Positions 25,412 through 34,975 of a DNA stretch of 64,000 bases are shown here, one piece after another. The DNA is from Oleiagrimonas sp963821885. GTDB taxonomy: Bacteria > Pseudomonadota > Gammaproteobacteria > Xanthomonadales > Rhodanobacteraceae. Each line of letters opens with the position of its first letter. The first letter of the stretch is position 1. A program made the translations under genes and the position numbers. Location of the stretch: positions 62,001-126,000 of the forward strand of contig CAWGFN010000004.1 of assembly GCA_963821885.1 (NCBI GenBank), in the 5' to 3' direction. The notes beneath the pieces are model-generated. The model saw nothing but the letters and a program-made list of their open reading frames with translations, searched no databases and had not been told where the DNA came from.

Positions 25412-26644
25412 TCAGTCGCCCATCTGCTTCTGCAGGTGCTCGCGTCGCTCCTGCGCGTCCAGCGAAAGCGTGGCGATGGGCCGTGCCTCGAGGCGCTCGA
25501 CCCCGATCTCCTCGTCGGTTTCCTCGCAGAAACCGTAGCGGCCTTCCTCGATCCGCCGCAGCGCCTTCTCGATCTTCGAGATCAGCTTGCGGTAGCGGTC
25601 GCGGGTACGCAGCTCCAGCGAGTTCTCGGTCTCGCGCGTGGCGCGCTCGGCCTCGTCGCCGACGTCACGCACTTCCTCGCGCAGGTTGTCGATGGTCTGG
25701 CGCGATTCCTCGACCAGCTGTTCACGCCAGGTGCGCAGCTTGTCGCGGAAATACGCCAGCTGACGCGGGTTCATGTACTCCTCGTTCGACTTCGGCTTGT
25801 AGCCCTTGGGCAGGTCGATGATCACGGTCGAGGGCAGCGCGTAGCGGCCGTCCTCCTTGGTGACGCTGGGTTCGTTATTGGGTGCGACAATGGCCATGCG
25901 TGGACGTTCTTTCGTACTCTTCTTGCCCGGTGCCTTGCCGGCAGGCGCCTTGGCGCTCTTCGGTGCCCTGACGGGCGCCTTGGATGCCGCGGCCTTGCTG
26001 CGCGAAGACGGGGACTTGGTGGCAGCGGTCTTCTTCGAAGCCGCCTTGGGAGGGGTGGTCTTGCGGGCCGGAGCCTTCTTGGCGATGGTCTTCTTCGCCG
26101 CTGTCTTCTTGCTGGCTGCCTTCTTGGCAACCGTCTTCTTGCTGGCCGGCGTCTTCTTCACCGCGGTCTTCTTCGCGGCCGGTTTCCTTGCTGCCGGTTT
26201 CTTCGCCGTGGCCTTCCTGGTCGTCGGTTTCTTCGCCGCGACCTTCCTGGTTGCCGGTTTCTTCGCCGCGACCTTCCTGGCTGCCGGTTTCTTGGCCGCC
26301 GACTTCTTCACCGCGGGCTTCCTGCTGACCGCCTTTTTCGCTGGAGCCTTCTTCACCGCGGTCTTCTTCACCGCGGCCTTCTTGCTCGCAACCTTCCTGG
26401 CCGGCGCCTTCTTGGTCGTCGTCCTGGACGCGGTGCTCTTGCTTGCCGCGACCTTCTTCTTCGGCTTGACGGCCGCCTTCTTCAGCGGGGCTTTCCTCGC
26501 CGTCGACTTCTTCGCGGCAGCCGTCTTGCTCGCCTTGGCGGCGCGCGCGGTGGCTGCGGTCTTGCGGGACCTGGAATCCTTCCCGCGAGCCGAGGACGTG
26601 GTCTTGCGTGCCTTGCTGGAGGCACTACGCGTTGATTTCGCCAT
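25412..26644 (-). CDS. DksA/TraR-family protein with long histone H1-like Lys/Ala tail
   Basis: 410 residues. Residues 1 to about 240 are low-complexity repeats of K-K-x-A/K-P-A-x-K, resembling histone H1 or Pseudomonas AlgP. Residues about 265-410 form a DksA unit: YALPSTVIIDLPKGYKPKSN, MNPRQLAYFRDKLRTWREQL, a coiled coil with ERATRETENSLELRTRDR, and the C-terminal YGFCEETDEEIGVERLEARP. Only one cysteine of the canonical four-Cys zinc finger remains (CEET; LSLDAQ where a Cys pair would be), as in zinc-independent DksA forms. It would bind the RNA polymerase secondary channel and, through the tail, DNA. Confidence 0.88.
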   Translation of the reverse strand: MAKSTRSASSKARKTTSSARGKDSRSRKTAATARAAKASKTAAAKKSTARKAPLKKAAVKPKKKVAASKSTASRTTTKKAPARKVASKKAAVKKTAVKKAPAKKAVSRKPAVKKSAAKKPAARKVAAKKPATRKVAAKKPTTRKATAKKPAARKPAAKKTAVKKTPASKKTVAKKAASKKTAAKKTIAKKAPARKTTPPKAASKKTAATKSPSSRSKAAASKAPVRAPKSAKAPAGKAPGKKSTKERPRMAIVAPNNEPSVTKEDGRYALPSTVIIDLPKGYKPKSNEEYMNPRQLAYFRDKLRTWREQLVEESRQTIDNLREEVRDVGDEAERATRETENSLELRTRDRYRKLISKIEKALRRIEEGRYGFCEETDEEIGVERLEARPIATLSLDAQERREHLQKQMGD

Positions 26645-26757
26645 GCTCCCTCACCATTGTAGGTCGGCGGCCGGGTGTTATAGCCTAGTTCGACCACACC
26701 AGCAACCGCTTGCACACGACTTCCGGAGCGCTGTTGGACCGTCACCGGAAACCGCAC

Positions 26758-27027
26758 GTGACCCGCATCATCCTTTTTCTGCTCGGCCTCTACAAGCGCC
26801 TCATCAGCCCCCTGCTCGGACAGCGCTGCCGATTTCACCCAAGTTGCTCCGATTATGCCCGCGTCGCGGTGGCACGATTCGGGCCCTGGCGCGGCAGTGT
26901 TCTGGCCGGTTGGCGCATCCTGCGCTGCCAGCCGCTGTGCAGCGGCGGCATCGACCCGGTGCCGGACAGCTTCCATCTGGCCCGCTGCCGCGGACACGAC
27001 CACGAGGACGGACACGCCCATGATTGA
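26758..27027 (+). CDS. yidD: YidD membrane-protein insertion efficiency factor
   Basis: 89 residues: amphipathic start TRIILFLLGLYKRLISPLL, then the family core RCRFHPSCSDYARVAV and WRGSVLAGWRILRCQPLCSGG with three conserved cysteines, and a His/Asp-rich tail. Acts at the inner membrane near YidC. The GTG at 26758 is preceded by GGAAA. Not beside rnpA/yidC here. Its end overlaps the M23 gene by eight bases. Confidence 0.92.
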   Translation: MTRIILFLLGLYKRLISPLLGQRCRFHPSCSDYARVAVARFGPWRGSVLAGWRILRCQPLCSGGIDPVPDSFHLARCRGHDHEDGHAHD

Positions 27028-27880
27028 GCGACTGCACGTCGGCCTGCTGCTGGCCGCGCTCGCCCTCCCCACGCCGGCCACGCGGGCCGCCACGAAACCG
27101 CTGGTCATCCCCGTCCGGGTCCCACAGGGCGGCCTGGTCATGGGCCATGCCGCCCGTGGATGCCAGGTGCGCGTGGACGGACGCGTGCTGCGGGTGGGCG
27201 CCGACGGCGTGTTCGCCTTCGGCGTCGGCCGCGACGAGAGCGGCCCGGTCACGGTCAGGGCGCGCTGTCCCGGACACCCCGAGTCCGCGCTGAAGATCCG
27301 GGTGACCGCGCGCCACTGGCCCGTCGAACACGTCAACGGCGTGCCGCCGAAGACGGTCTCGCCACCGCCGGCCATCGCCGCGCGCATCGCCCGCGAACGC
27401 ACCCTGGTGGCCAACAGGCGCACCCGCGACGACGCCCGAGAGGATTTCGAGCACGGCTTCCGCTGGCCCGTGCACGGCCGCGTCAGCGGCGTGTTTGGCA
27501 GCCAGCGCGTGTACGACGGACAGCCGCGGGCGCCGCATTCGGGCCTGGACATCGCGGTTCCCACCGGCACCCCGGTGCATGCCCCGGCCGCCGGCCTGGT
27601 GACGCTGGCCCGGGACCTGTACCTGAGCGGCAATACCGTGATCATCGACCACGGCGCCGGCATCAGCTCGGTGCTGCTGCACATGAGCAGGCTCGAGGTC
27701 GAACCGGGACAGCGGGTCAAGGCCGGACAGGTCGTGGGCCTGTCGGGCATGACCGGACGCGCATCGGGTCCGCACGTGCACTGGGGCATGAACTGGTTCG
27801 GCGTGCGCATGGACCCGCGTCTGGTGGCGCGGGAGCACCCGTGGCGCGACCCGGGCGGTGCCCGCAGGCAGGCACGCTGA
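27020..27880 (+). CDS. M23-family (LytM-like) peptidoglycan endopeptidase
   Basis: 286 residues with an N-terminal signal peptide (VGLLLAALALPTPATRA). The catalytic domain occupies about 150-270: zinc ligands in PHSGLDIAVPTGTPVHAPAAG and GPHVHWGMNW. It should cleave peptide cross-links in the periplasm or act as an activator. The N-terminal half (VIPVRVPQGGLVMG onward) is a beta-rich accessory region seen in related M23 proteins. Translationally coupled to yidD. Confidence 0.92.
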   Translation: MIERLHVGLLLAALALPTPATRAATKPLVIPVRVPQGGLVMGHAARGCQVRVDGRVLRVGADGVFAFGVGRDESGPVTVRARCPGHPESALKIRVTARHWPVEHVNGVPPKTVSPPPAIAARIARERTLVANRRTRDDAREDFEHGFRWPVHGRVSGVFGSQRVYDGQPRAPHSGLDIAVPTGTPVHAPAAGLVTLARDLYLSGNTVIIDHGAGISSVLLHMSRLEVEPGQRVKAGQVVGLSGMTGRASGPHVHWGMNWFGVRMDPRLVAREHPWRDPGGARRQAR

Positions 27881-27911
27881 ATACGCCCGCCGGCGGCGCG
27901 CGAGGCCCTGC

Positions 27912-28850
27912 CTAGCCCTTGCCCGAACGGTTGGACACCCCGTGCGGCACATGGCCCGTGGCCACGTGGCGGCGGGTGGACTCGACGTTGAGTGGCGAAT
28001 CGTCGAAGAAGATGTCGGCGCCGAAGGCATCCAGGAACGGGCCCTTGTCGCGACCGCCCAGGAACAGCGCCTCGTCGATGCGCACGCCCCACTGGCGCAG
28101 GGTCAGGATCACGCGCTTGTGAGCGGGTGCCGAGCGCGCCGTGACCAGCGCGGTGCGGATCGGCGAGTCCTCGGCCGGGAACGCCGCCTGCAGACGATGC
28201 AGGGCCGCCAGGAAGCCGCGGAAGGGACCCACCGACAACGGTTCCCGTGCCTGCTCGCTCTCCTGTCGGTGGAAGGCCTCCAGGCCCTCCTCGCGCGACA
28301 CGCGCTCGCCCTCGTCGCCGAAGATCACCGCGTCGCCGTCAAAGGCGATGCGCAGTTGCTCGCTGACCCGTGGCGGCGCGGTCGAGGGCAGGATGGTGGC
28401 GGCGGCCACGCCCGCGTGCAGCGCGCGGGTGACGTCCTCGGCATGGGCCGACAGGAACAGGTCGGCGCCGAACGGCTGCACGTAGTCGGAGGTCGAACCC
28501 CCACTGGTGAAGGCGGCGCGGGAGATGTCCAGGCCGTAATGCTGGATGGAATTGAAGATGCGCAGGCCGGTGTCGCCCGAATTGCGCGACAGCAGGATCA
28601 CCTCCACCGGCGGCTTGTCCCCGGCCAGGCGGTTCAGGCCCAGCAGCTTCTGCACCAGCGGGAAGGCCACCCCGGGCGCGAGGATGTCCTCCTCGTGGTC
28701 GATCTGGAAATTGCGGTAGGCATCCAGTCCCTCGCGCTCGAACAGGGCGTGGCTGTCGCCCAGGTCGAAAAGCGCGCGCGAGGAGATCGCCACCATCAGG
28801 CGGTCGTCCGTGGCCGAACCGGCCGAATGTGCGTTGGGCGCTGCGTTCAC
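27912..28850 (-). CDS. cytosolic 5'-nucleotidase (NT5C1/PF06189-like)
   Basis: 312 residues from the GTG at 28850, which has AGGA eight bases upstream; a GTG at 28904 would add 18 residues. LMVAISSRALFDLGDSHALF, ILAPGVAFPLVQKLLGLN, VILLSRNSGDTGLRI and AFDGDAVIFGDEGER are typical of the family. Cleaves nucleoside 5'-monophosphates. Divergent from the M23 gene end and followed by a short gap; nadK lies upstream on the same strand, a possible nucleotide-metabolism pairing. Confidence 0.88.
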   Translation of the reverse strand: MNAAPNAHSAGSATDDRLMVAISSRALFDLGDSHALFEREGLDAYRNFQIDHEEDILAPGVAFPLVQKLLGLNRLAGDKPPVEVILLSRNSGDTGLRIFNSIQHYGLDISRAAFTSGGSTSDYVQPFGADLFLSAHAEDVTRALHAGVAAATILPSTAPPRVSEQLRIAFDGDAVIFGDEGERVSREEGLEAFHRQESEQAREPLSVGPFRGFLAALHRLQAAFPAEDSPIRTALVTARSAPAHKRVILTLRQWGVRIDEALFLGGRDKGPFLDAFGADIFFDDSPLNVESTRRHVATGHVPHGVSNRSGKG

Positions 28851-28942
28851 GAGTGTGTCCTGGCGGATCTGCGTGGCCTGCGTTATGGCATGGGCGCGTC
28901 TCACGGACTGCGCCGCGGGTGACGCATCCAGTGTAGCGCGGC

Positions 28943-29701
28943 TCAGAGCAGGAACTGCTCGTCGAGGATGCGCTGCTCGAGGTTGTGCTCGGGATCGAAC
29001 AGCAGGCGCACGGCGTGCTGGCCGGACTGGCGCACCTCCACGCTGAGCACGTCACGCACCTCGTGGTAGTCGGCGGTGGCGCTGACCGGGCGCTTTTCCG
29101 GATCCAGGCTGAGCAGCCCCACCCGCGTGGCGTGCGGCAGGATCGCGCCACGCCAGCGGCGTGGCCGGAACGGACTGATCGGGGTCAGCGCCAGCACGTT
29201 GGCGTCCAGCGGCAGGATCGGGCCGTGCGCCGAGAGGTTGTAGGCGGTGGAACCGGCGGGCGTGGACACCAGGATGCCGTCGCAGACCAGTTCGTCCAGC
29301 TTCGGATCGCCGTTCAGGGTCACGCGCAGGTGCGCGGCCTGGTTGCTCTGGCGCAGCAGCGAAACCTCGTTGAAGGCCAGCTCCACCACCTCCTCGCCCG
29401 CGGCGGTGGTCGCGCGCATCTCCAGCGCGTGCAGCGTCGAGGGGTGCGCGCGGCGAATGCGCGCCTCCAGGTCGTCGTCGCGATACTGGTTCATCAGGAA
29501 GCCGACCCGGCCGAGCTTCATGCCGTAGAACGGCTTGTCCAGGTCCAGGTGCTCGTGCAGGGTTCGCAGCATGAAACCATCGCCGCCGAGGGCGACGATG
29601 ACGTCGGCCTCGGCCGGCGGCACCGCGGGGTACTGGTCCCCGAGCCGCTGCGCCGCCTCGCGGGCGGCGGGTGCGGTACTGGCCACGATGGCGATCTGCA
29701 T
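28943..29701 (-). CDS. nadK: NAD kinase
   Basis: 252 residues. The phosphate-binding GGDG is at residues 39-42 (ADVIVALGGDGFMLRTL); NEVSLLRQSNQAAHLRV contains the conserved NE pair; DGILVSTPAGSTAYNLSAHG and LALTPISPFRPR follow. Converts NAD to NADP. ATG 29701 is used; a TTG at 29710 is nearer the GGAGGA sequence. Confidence 0.94.
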   Translation of the reverse strand: MQIAIVASTAPAAREAAQRLGDQYPAVPPAEADVIVALGGDGFMLRTLHEHLDLDKPFYGMKLGRVGFLMNQYRDDDLEARIRRAHPSTLHALEMRATTAAGEEVVELAFNEVSLLRQSNQAAHLRVTLNGDPKLDELVCDGILVSTPAGSTAYNLSAHGPILPLDANVLALTPISPFRPRRWRGAILPHATRVGLLSLDPEKRPVSATADYHEVRDVLSVEVRQSGQHAVRLLFDPEHNLEQRILDEQFLL

Positions 29702-29738
29702 CGGCGACAACCGGCTGTTGAGTCCTCCCCGAGCTTAC

Positions 29739-32700
29739 TCAGTCGAGCGGCATCTGCGCCAGCTGCGCCAGGCGCCGCACCGCCACCGAGGCGATCGGAT
29801 AGTCCGCGTTCTGGGTCAGGATCTCGGCCAGCATCATGCGGGTATGGCGCAGCGTGGGGTCGTCACGCTCCAGCCAGGCCGCCACGGCCTTGTCGCCCTG
29901 GCGGCCGCCGGCAAAGGTCATGACCTGCGCCGACAGCGCGCGATGCTGGTGGCTCAGCTCCTCCAGCAACGAGCCGCGCGCCTGCGCATGCCAGCTGCTT
30001 TCCACCGGTAGCGCCTCGATCTGGCCACGCAGCCAATCCAGGTCCAGGGCACCGGCCAGGCCGAAGAACACCGTGGCCACCTGATCCACCGGACGCTTGG
30101 CGTGGGTGGCGACCTCGATCATGTCCAGCGCCGGGCGCAGGAACGGCAGGCACGCCAGGCGGTGGGCAAGACCGCTGGAGGCGCCGAGGCCTTCCCACTT
30201 CTCGATGCCCGACTCGAAGTCGGCCTTGCCGGTGGCCGTCAGCGCGACCGGCAGGGCCTCGCGCAATGCCTGCATGCCCGGCTGGTAGCGCTCGACATTG
30301 GCGGCAATGTCGAGACTGCCGCCGGGCCGCCCCAGCAGCCATCGCGTGAGGTGACGCAACAGGCTCCAGATCTGCAGCATCGCGTCGATCTGCATGTCCT
30401 CGGATGCCTGGCCGTCCAATGCCTCGATGTCCGACCACAGGTTGCGCGCGTCGAGGATCTCGCGGGCGGCGGTGAAGGCCTTGGCGATCACCGCCGGCGC
30501 CTGGCCGCTGTCCTCGGCCATGCGCATCATGAAGGTGGCGCCCATGCGGTTGATGGTCGAATTGGTGACCGCGGTGGCGATGATCTCGCGACGCAGGCGG
30601 TGCCGGAGCATGTGCTCGGCATAGCGCTCGCGCAGCGGCTCGGGGAAGTAGCGCTCGAGCTCGCGCGACAGGAACGGATCCTCGGGCACGTCCGAATCGA
30701 GCAGCTGCTGGTACAGCTTGAGCTTGTCGTAGGACAGCAACACCGAGAGTTCCGGCCGGGTCAGGCCCAGGCCGCGGGTCTTGCGCTCGGTCAGCTCGGC
30801 ATCGCTGGGCAGCGATTCGACCTGGCGGTCGAGCATGCCCTCGGCCTCCAGCGTGCGGATGAAGTGCGCCATCGAGCCGATGCGCTTGGCCGACATGTGC
30901 TCCATCAGTGTGATGGCGTAGTTCTGCCGGTAGTTGTCCCACAGCACCAGGCGCTCGACCTCGTCGGTCATCGCCGCCAACTGCGTGTTGCGGCCATCCA
31001 GGTCCAGCTCGCCGCGATGCACGGCATCGCCCAGCAGGATCTTGATGTTGACCTCGTGATCGGAGGTGTCGACGCCGGCCGAGTTGTCGATGAAGTCGGT
31101 GTTGAGCAGCACGCCATGCAGCGCCGCCTCGATGCGGCCCTTCTGGGTCAGGCCCAGGTTGCCGCCCTCGCCCACCACCTTGCAGCGCAGCTCGTCGCCA
31201 TTGATGCGCAAGGCGTTGTTGGCGCGGTCGCCGGCGTCGGCGTGGGTCTCCGAGGAGGCCTTGACGTAGGTGCCGATGCCGCCGTTCCACAGCAGGTCGA
31301 CCGGCGCGCGCAGGATGGCGCTCATCAACTCGTGCGGGGAAAGGTGCTCGACGTCGTTGCGCAGGCCCAGGGCCTGGCGCACCGGTTCGCTGACCGGGAT
31401 CGACTTGGCCGAGCGCGACCAGATGCCGCCGCCCTCGGAGATCAACGACTCGTCGTAGTCTTCCCAGGACGATCGCGGCAGCTTGAACATGCGCTCGCGC
31501 TCGGCGAAGGACGTCGCCGCGTCCGGATTCGGATCGAGGAAGATGTGGCGGTGGTCGAAGGCGGCCAGCAGGCGGATGTGGCGCGACAGCAGCATGCCGT
31601 TGCCGAACACGTCGCCGGACATGTCGCCGATGCCCACGCAGGTGAAATCCTCGGACTGCGAGTCGCGCCCCATGGCGCGGAAGTGGCGCTTGACCGACTC
31701 CCAGGCGCCCTTGGCGGTAATGCCCATGCCCTTGTGGTCGTAGCCGTTGGAGCCGCCGGAAGCGAAGGCGTCGCCAAGCCAGAAACCGTGTTCGATGGCG
31801 ATGCCGTTGGCGATATCCGAGAACGTCGCGGTGCCCTTGTCGGCGGCCACCACCAGGTAGGGGTCGTCGTCGTCGTGGCGCACCACGTCGACCGGCGGCA
31901 CGATCTTGCCGTCGACCAGGTTGTCGGTGATGTCGAGCAGGCCCTCGATGAACATGCGGTAGCAGGCCACGCCCTCGGCCTGAACGTCCTCGCGCTCGCC
32001 GCTGGCCGGCGGCTGCTTGACGAAGAAGCCGCCCTTGGAGCCGACCGGCACGATGACGGTGTTCTTGACCATCTGCGCCTTGACCAGGCCCAGCACCTCG
32101 GTGCGGAAGTCCTCGCGCCGGTCCGACCAGCGCAGGCCGCCGCGGGCGACCGCGCCGAAGCGCAGGTGGATGCCCTCCACGCGCGGGCCGTAGACGAAGA
32201 TCTCGCGATACGGCACCGGCTTGGGCGCATCGGGCACCAGCGAGGAGTCGAACTTGAAGCTGATGTAGTGGCGCGCCTGGCCGTCGGGCCGCTGGAAATA
32301 GCTGGTGCGCAGGGTCGCGCGGATGACGTCCATGTAGCTCTTGATGATGCGCTCGTCATCGAGGCTGGCGACGCCGTCCAGCAGCACGCGGATGGCGTCC
32401 CAGAACACCTCGATCTGCTTCTGCCGCGGCTGCACCAGCGCGCCGACCACGCGATCGATGAACTGGCCGCGGTCGACCGACATCGATGCCGGAACCAGCG
32501 CCTGCATCTCGGTGCGCAGCTGCTCGGCATGCAGGACGCATTCATCCTCGCTGCGATCGGCGCGTTCCGGGTCGAACTTGGCGTTGAACAGCTCGACCAG
32601 CAGGTTGGCAATGCCCGGATAGCGGTTGAGCGTCTCTTCCATGTAACTCTGGGAAAAGGCGATGCCGACCTGCTGCAGGTACTTGCAGTACCCGCGCAGC

Positions 32701-34691
32701 ATGGCGACCTGGCGCCAGTGCAGCAGCGCGCCGAGCACCAGGCGATTGAAGCCGTCGCTCTCGGCATTGCCGCGCCATACGTTCTCGAAGGCATGCTCGA
32801 AATGGCCGCCAACCTGGTCGACCGGGAACACCAGGTCGCCGTCCGGACGCACCTCGAAGTCCTGGATGAACAGACGCGCGTCATCCACGCGCATGTCGTA
32901 GACGTGCTCGGTGAGCACGCGCAGGCCGAGGTTCTCCAGTTGCGGCAGCATGTCCGACAACGGGATGTCGACGCCGCGGCGGTAGACCTTGAAACGCAGC
33001 TGGTCCGGCTGCTGGGTGGGACGGTAGAAGGACATGCGCACGGCCTGGTCGTCGTCCAGCTGCGCCAGCGCCTGCACGTCCGCGGCCGCGACATCGGGGG
33101 AGACTTCCTCGATGTAGCCGGCCGGCAACGCCGCGCCGTAGCGGCTGGCCAGGACCATGCCCTCGGTTTCGCCCATCACGTGGACCAGGCTGTCGCGCAG
33201 CTCGTCCTGCCAATTGCGCACGATGCCGATCAGTTTCTGCTCGAGTTCGTCGGTGTCGAAATCCGGCGTATGGCCCGGCTCCGGGCGCACCACCACATGC
33301 AGGCGGGCCAGCGCGGCCTCGCCCATCAGGACGCTGGAATCGAGCGACTTGCCGGCCAGCTCCTCGCGCAACATCGCTTCCACGCGCTGGCGCACCGTGG
33401 TGTTGAATCGCTGCCGCGGGATATAGGCCAGGCAGGAGAAGAATCGGCCGTACTGGTCACGGCGCACGAACAGGCGCGCGCGGGCGCGCTCCTTCAGTTC
33501 CAGCACGCCGATGGCGGTATCGAACAATTCATCCGGCGCGCCCTGCAGCAGCTCGTCGCGCGGCAGGGTCTCCAGGATGTGCCTGAGCGCCTTGCCCGAA
33601 TAGGCATCGCGGCGCAGGCCCGAACGGCGCATCACCGACTCGTACTTCAGCCGCACCAGCGGGATTTCCTGCGGACGGCGGGTGTAGGCGGTGGAGGTGA
33701 ACAGACCGAGGAAGCGTTGCTCGGCCACCGGCCTGCCATCGGCATCGAAGCGCAACACGCCGATGTAGTCCATGTAGCCCGGGCGGTGCACCCGCGAGCG
33801 CGAGTTGGTCTTGGTCAGGATGATCGCATCCATCGAACCCGACTGCGGCAGGCGCGAGGCCGCCAGGGTCCGCAGCGAACGCGGCGCGGTCGCGCGCTCG
33901 TCGTCGCGCAGGATGCCCTTGCCCGATCCCGACACGGTGCACAGGACCTGGTCGCCCTGGGCCTCGGTCACCTCGTATTCGCGGTAGCCGAGGAAGGTGA
34001 AATGGTCGTCGGCCACCCAGCGCAGGAAGGCCTGCGCCTCGGCCACGCCGTCCTCGTCCAGCGGCAGGGAACGCTGCGGCAGGGCATCGGCGATCTCGAC
34101 CATCTTGCCGCGCATCGCGCGCCAGTCGTTGACCGAGGCGCGAACATCGGCCAGCGAAGCCTGGAGGTCGCGCAGCAGGTGCTCGCAGTCCTCGCCGTCG
34201 GCCAGGCGGTCGATCTCCAGGTGCATGATCGACTCGTGCGCCGTCTCGCCGCCCTCGTTGCGCAGCGTCTCGAGGCGTCCCTGCCCGTCGCGGGTCACCG
34301 CGAACACCGGGTGGGTGACCATGTGCACGCTCAGCCCCGCGCGCTCGACGGCCATGGTCAGGGTGTCGACCAGGAAGGGCATGTCGTCGGTGACCACCTG
34401 CACGGTGGTACGCAGGCCACCCCAGCCCTGCTGCTCGTGCTCGGGATTGAACACCCGCAGTTTCGCCGCGCCGGCCACGCGCTCGCGCATGAATCCATAC
34501 CATTCGCCGAGCAGCGCCGCCCACTCGCCCGGCTCGTGCTGGGCCCGGTCCGCGGCCGGCATGCGGTCGAAGAAACCGTGCAGCAAGGCACTGGCGTTGT
34601 CGGCATCGATGCCGGCCTTGGCGAGCAGGCGATCGAAGTGTTCACGGACCTGACCTTCGAAGTGGTCAACGTCGTGTTTTGTATGATTCAT
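29739..34691 (-). CDS. gdhB: large NAD-dependent glutamate dehydrogenase
   Basis: 1650 residues, the 180-kDa class of GDH. N-terminal third with ACT-like regulatory segments (VTDDMPFLVDTLTMAVERAG); catalytic GDH core around residues 800-1200 (GGLRWSDRREDFRTEVLGLV, VPVGSKGGFFVK, GIGDMSGDVFGNGMLLS, VGEGGNLGLTQKGRIEA); long helical C-terminus. Oxidatively deaminates glutamate to 2-oxoglutarate, normally in amino-acid catabolism and under arginine-type allosteric control in Pseudomonas. ATG 34691 (MNHTKHDVDHFEGQV) is used; the frame upstream is leader. The gene is intact throughout. Confidence 0.97.
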   Translation of the reverse strand: MNHTKHDVDHFEGQVREHFDRLLAKAGIDADNASALLHGFFDRMPAADRAQHEPGEWAALLGEWYGFMRERVAGAAKLRVFNPEHEQQGWGGLRTTVQVVTDDMPFLVDTLTMAVERAGLSVHMVTHPVFAVTRDGQGRLETLRNEGGETAHESIMHLEIDRLADGEDCEHLLRDLQASLADVRASVNDWRAMRGKMVEIADALPQRSLPLDEDGVAEAQAFLRWVADDHFTFLGYREYEVTEAQGDQVLCTVSGSGKGILRDDERATAPRSLRTLAASRLPQSGSMDAIILTKTNSRSRVHRPGYMDYIGVLRFDADGRPVAEQRFLGLFTSTAYTRRPQEIPLVRLKYESVMRRSGLRRDAYSGKALRHILETLPRDELLQGAPDELFDTAIGVLELKERARARLFVRRDQYGRFFSCLAYIPRQRFNTTVRQRVEAMLREELAGKSLDSSVLMGEAALARLHVVVRPEPGHTPDFDTDELEQKLIGIVRNWQDELRDSLVHVMGETEGMVLASRYGAALPAGYIEEVSPDVAAADVQALAQLDDDQAVRMSFYRPTQQPDQLRFKVYRRGVDIPLSDMLPQLENLGLRVLTEHVYDMRVDDARLFIQDFEVRPDGDLVFPVDQVGGHFEHAFENVWRGNAESDGFNRLVLGALLHWRQVAMLRGYCKYLQQVGIAFSQSYMEETLNRYPGIANLLVELFNAKFDPERADRSEDECVLHAEQLRTEMQALVPASMSVDRGQFIDRVVGALVQPRQKQIEVFWDAIRVLLDGVASLDDERIIKSYMDVIRATLRTSYFQRPDGQARHYISFKFDSSLVPDAPKPVPYREIFVYGPRVEGIHLRFGAVARGGLRWSDRREDFRTEVLGLVKAQMVKNTVIVPVGSKGGFFVKQPPASGEREDVQAEGVACYRMFIEGLLDITDNLVDGKIVPPVDVVRHDDDDPYLVVAADKGTATFSDIANGIAIEHGFWLGDAFASGGSNGYDHKGMGITAKGAWESVKRHFRAMGRDSQSEDFTCVGIGDMSGDVFGNGMLLSRHIRLLAAFDHRHIFLDPNPDAATSFAERERMFKLPRSSWEDYDESLISEGGGIWSRSAKSIPVSEPVRQALGLRNDVEHLSPHELMSAILRAPVDLLWNGGIGTYVKASSETHADAGDRANNALRINGDELRCKVVGEGGNLGLTQKGRIEAALHGVLLNTDFIDNSAGVDTSDHEVNIKILLGDAVHRGELDLDGRNTQLAAMTDEVERLVLWDNYRQNYAITLMEHMSAKRIGSMAHFIRTLEAEGMLDRQVESLPSDAELTERKTRGLGLTRPELSVLLSYDKLKLYQQLLDSDVPEDPFLSRELERYFPEPLRERYAEHMLRHRLRREIIATAVTNSTINRMGATFMMRMAEDSGQAPAVIAKAFTAAREILDARNLWSDIEALDGQASEDMQIDAMLQIWSLLRHLTRWLLGRPGGSLDIAANVERYQPGMQALREALPVALTATGKADFESGIEKWEGLGASSGLAHRLACLPFLRPALDMIEVATHAKRPVDQVATVFFGLAGALDLDWLRGQIEALPVESSWHAQARGSLLEELSHQHRALSAQVMTFAGGRQGDKAVAAWLERDDPTLRHTRMMLAEILTQNADYPIASVAVRRLAQLAQMPLD

Positions 34692-34886
34692 GGCGTATTC
34701 TGCGAGACGAGCGGAGTGGAGTGGATGACTCAGGCAATCGCCATCGTCGGCGTCGCGAGCGGGCGGCCGCAAGCGTCAGCTTCCAGGGGGTTGCTGATGG
34801 CGTTCACGGTTCGAAAGCACGCATGCCGGAGGCATGCCGGGGAAAGAAGCGGGTACCTTGCTGATTCCGGGCGCTTCGTCGGCCGC

Positions 34887-34915
34887 TGGATACGGGGCAT
34901 GGTCGGTTTCGTCAA
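34887..34915 (-). promoter_or_regulatory. candidate promoter of glutamate dehydrogenase
   Basis: Minus-strand TTGACG and TATCCA separated by 17 bases, about 200 bases before the ATG, inside the 34692-34975 gap. The rest of that gap holds no gene I can support. Confidence 0.35.
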
Positions 34916-34975
34916 TCCAAGGCTGCATGCTGGTACCGTTGACCCACGACTTTCCGGCTGGGGATACGGTTCGGA

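Noticed and set aside
24612..25821. Several ORFs of 80-320 codons with internal peptide repeats
   Set aside because: They are translations of the tandem REPIN-like units in different frames, not genes.
25857..27023. 388-codon plus-strand ORF rich in Phe/Ala
   Set aside because: Antisense of the Lys/Ala tail of the DksA-like gene.
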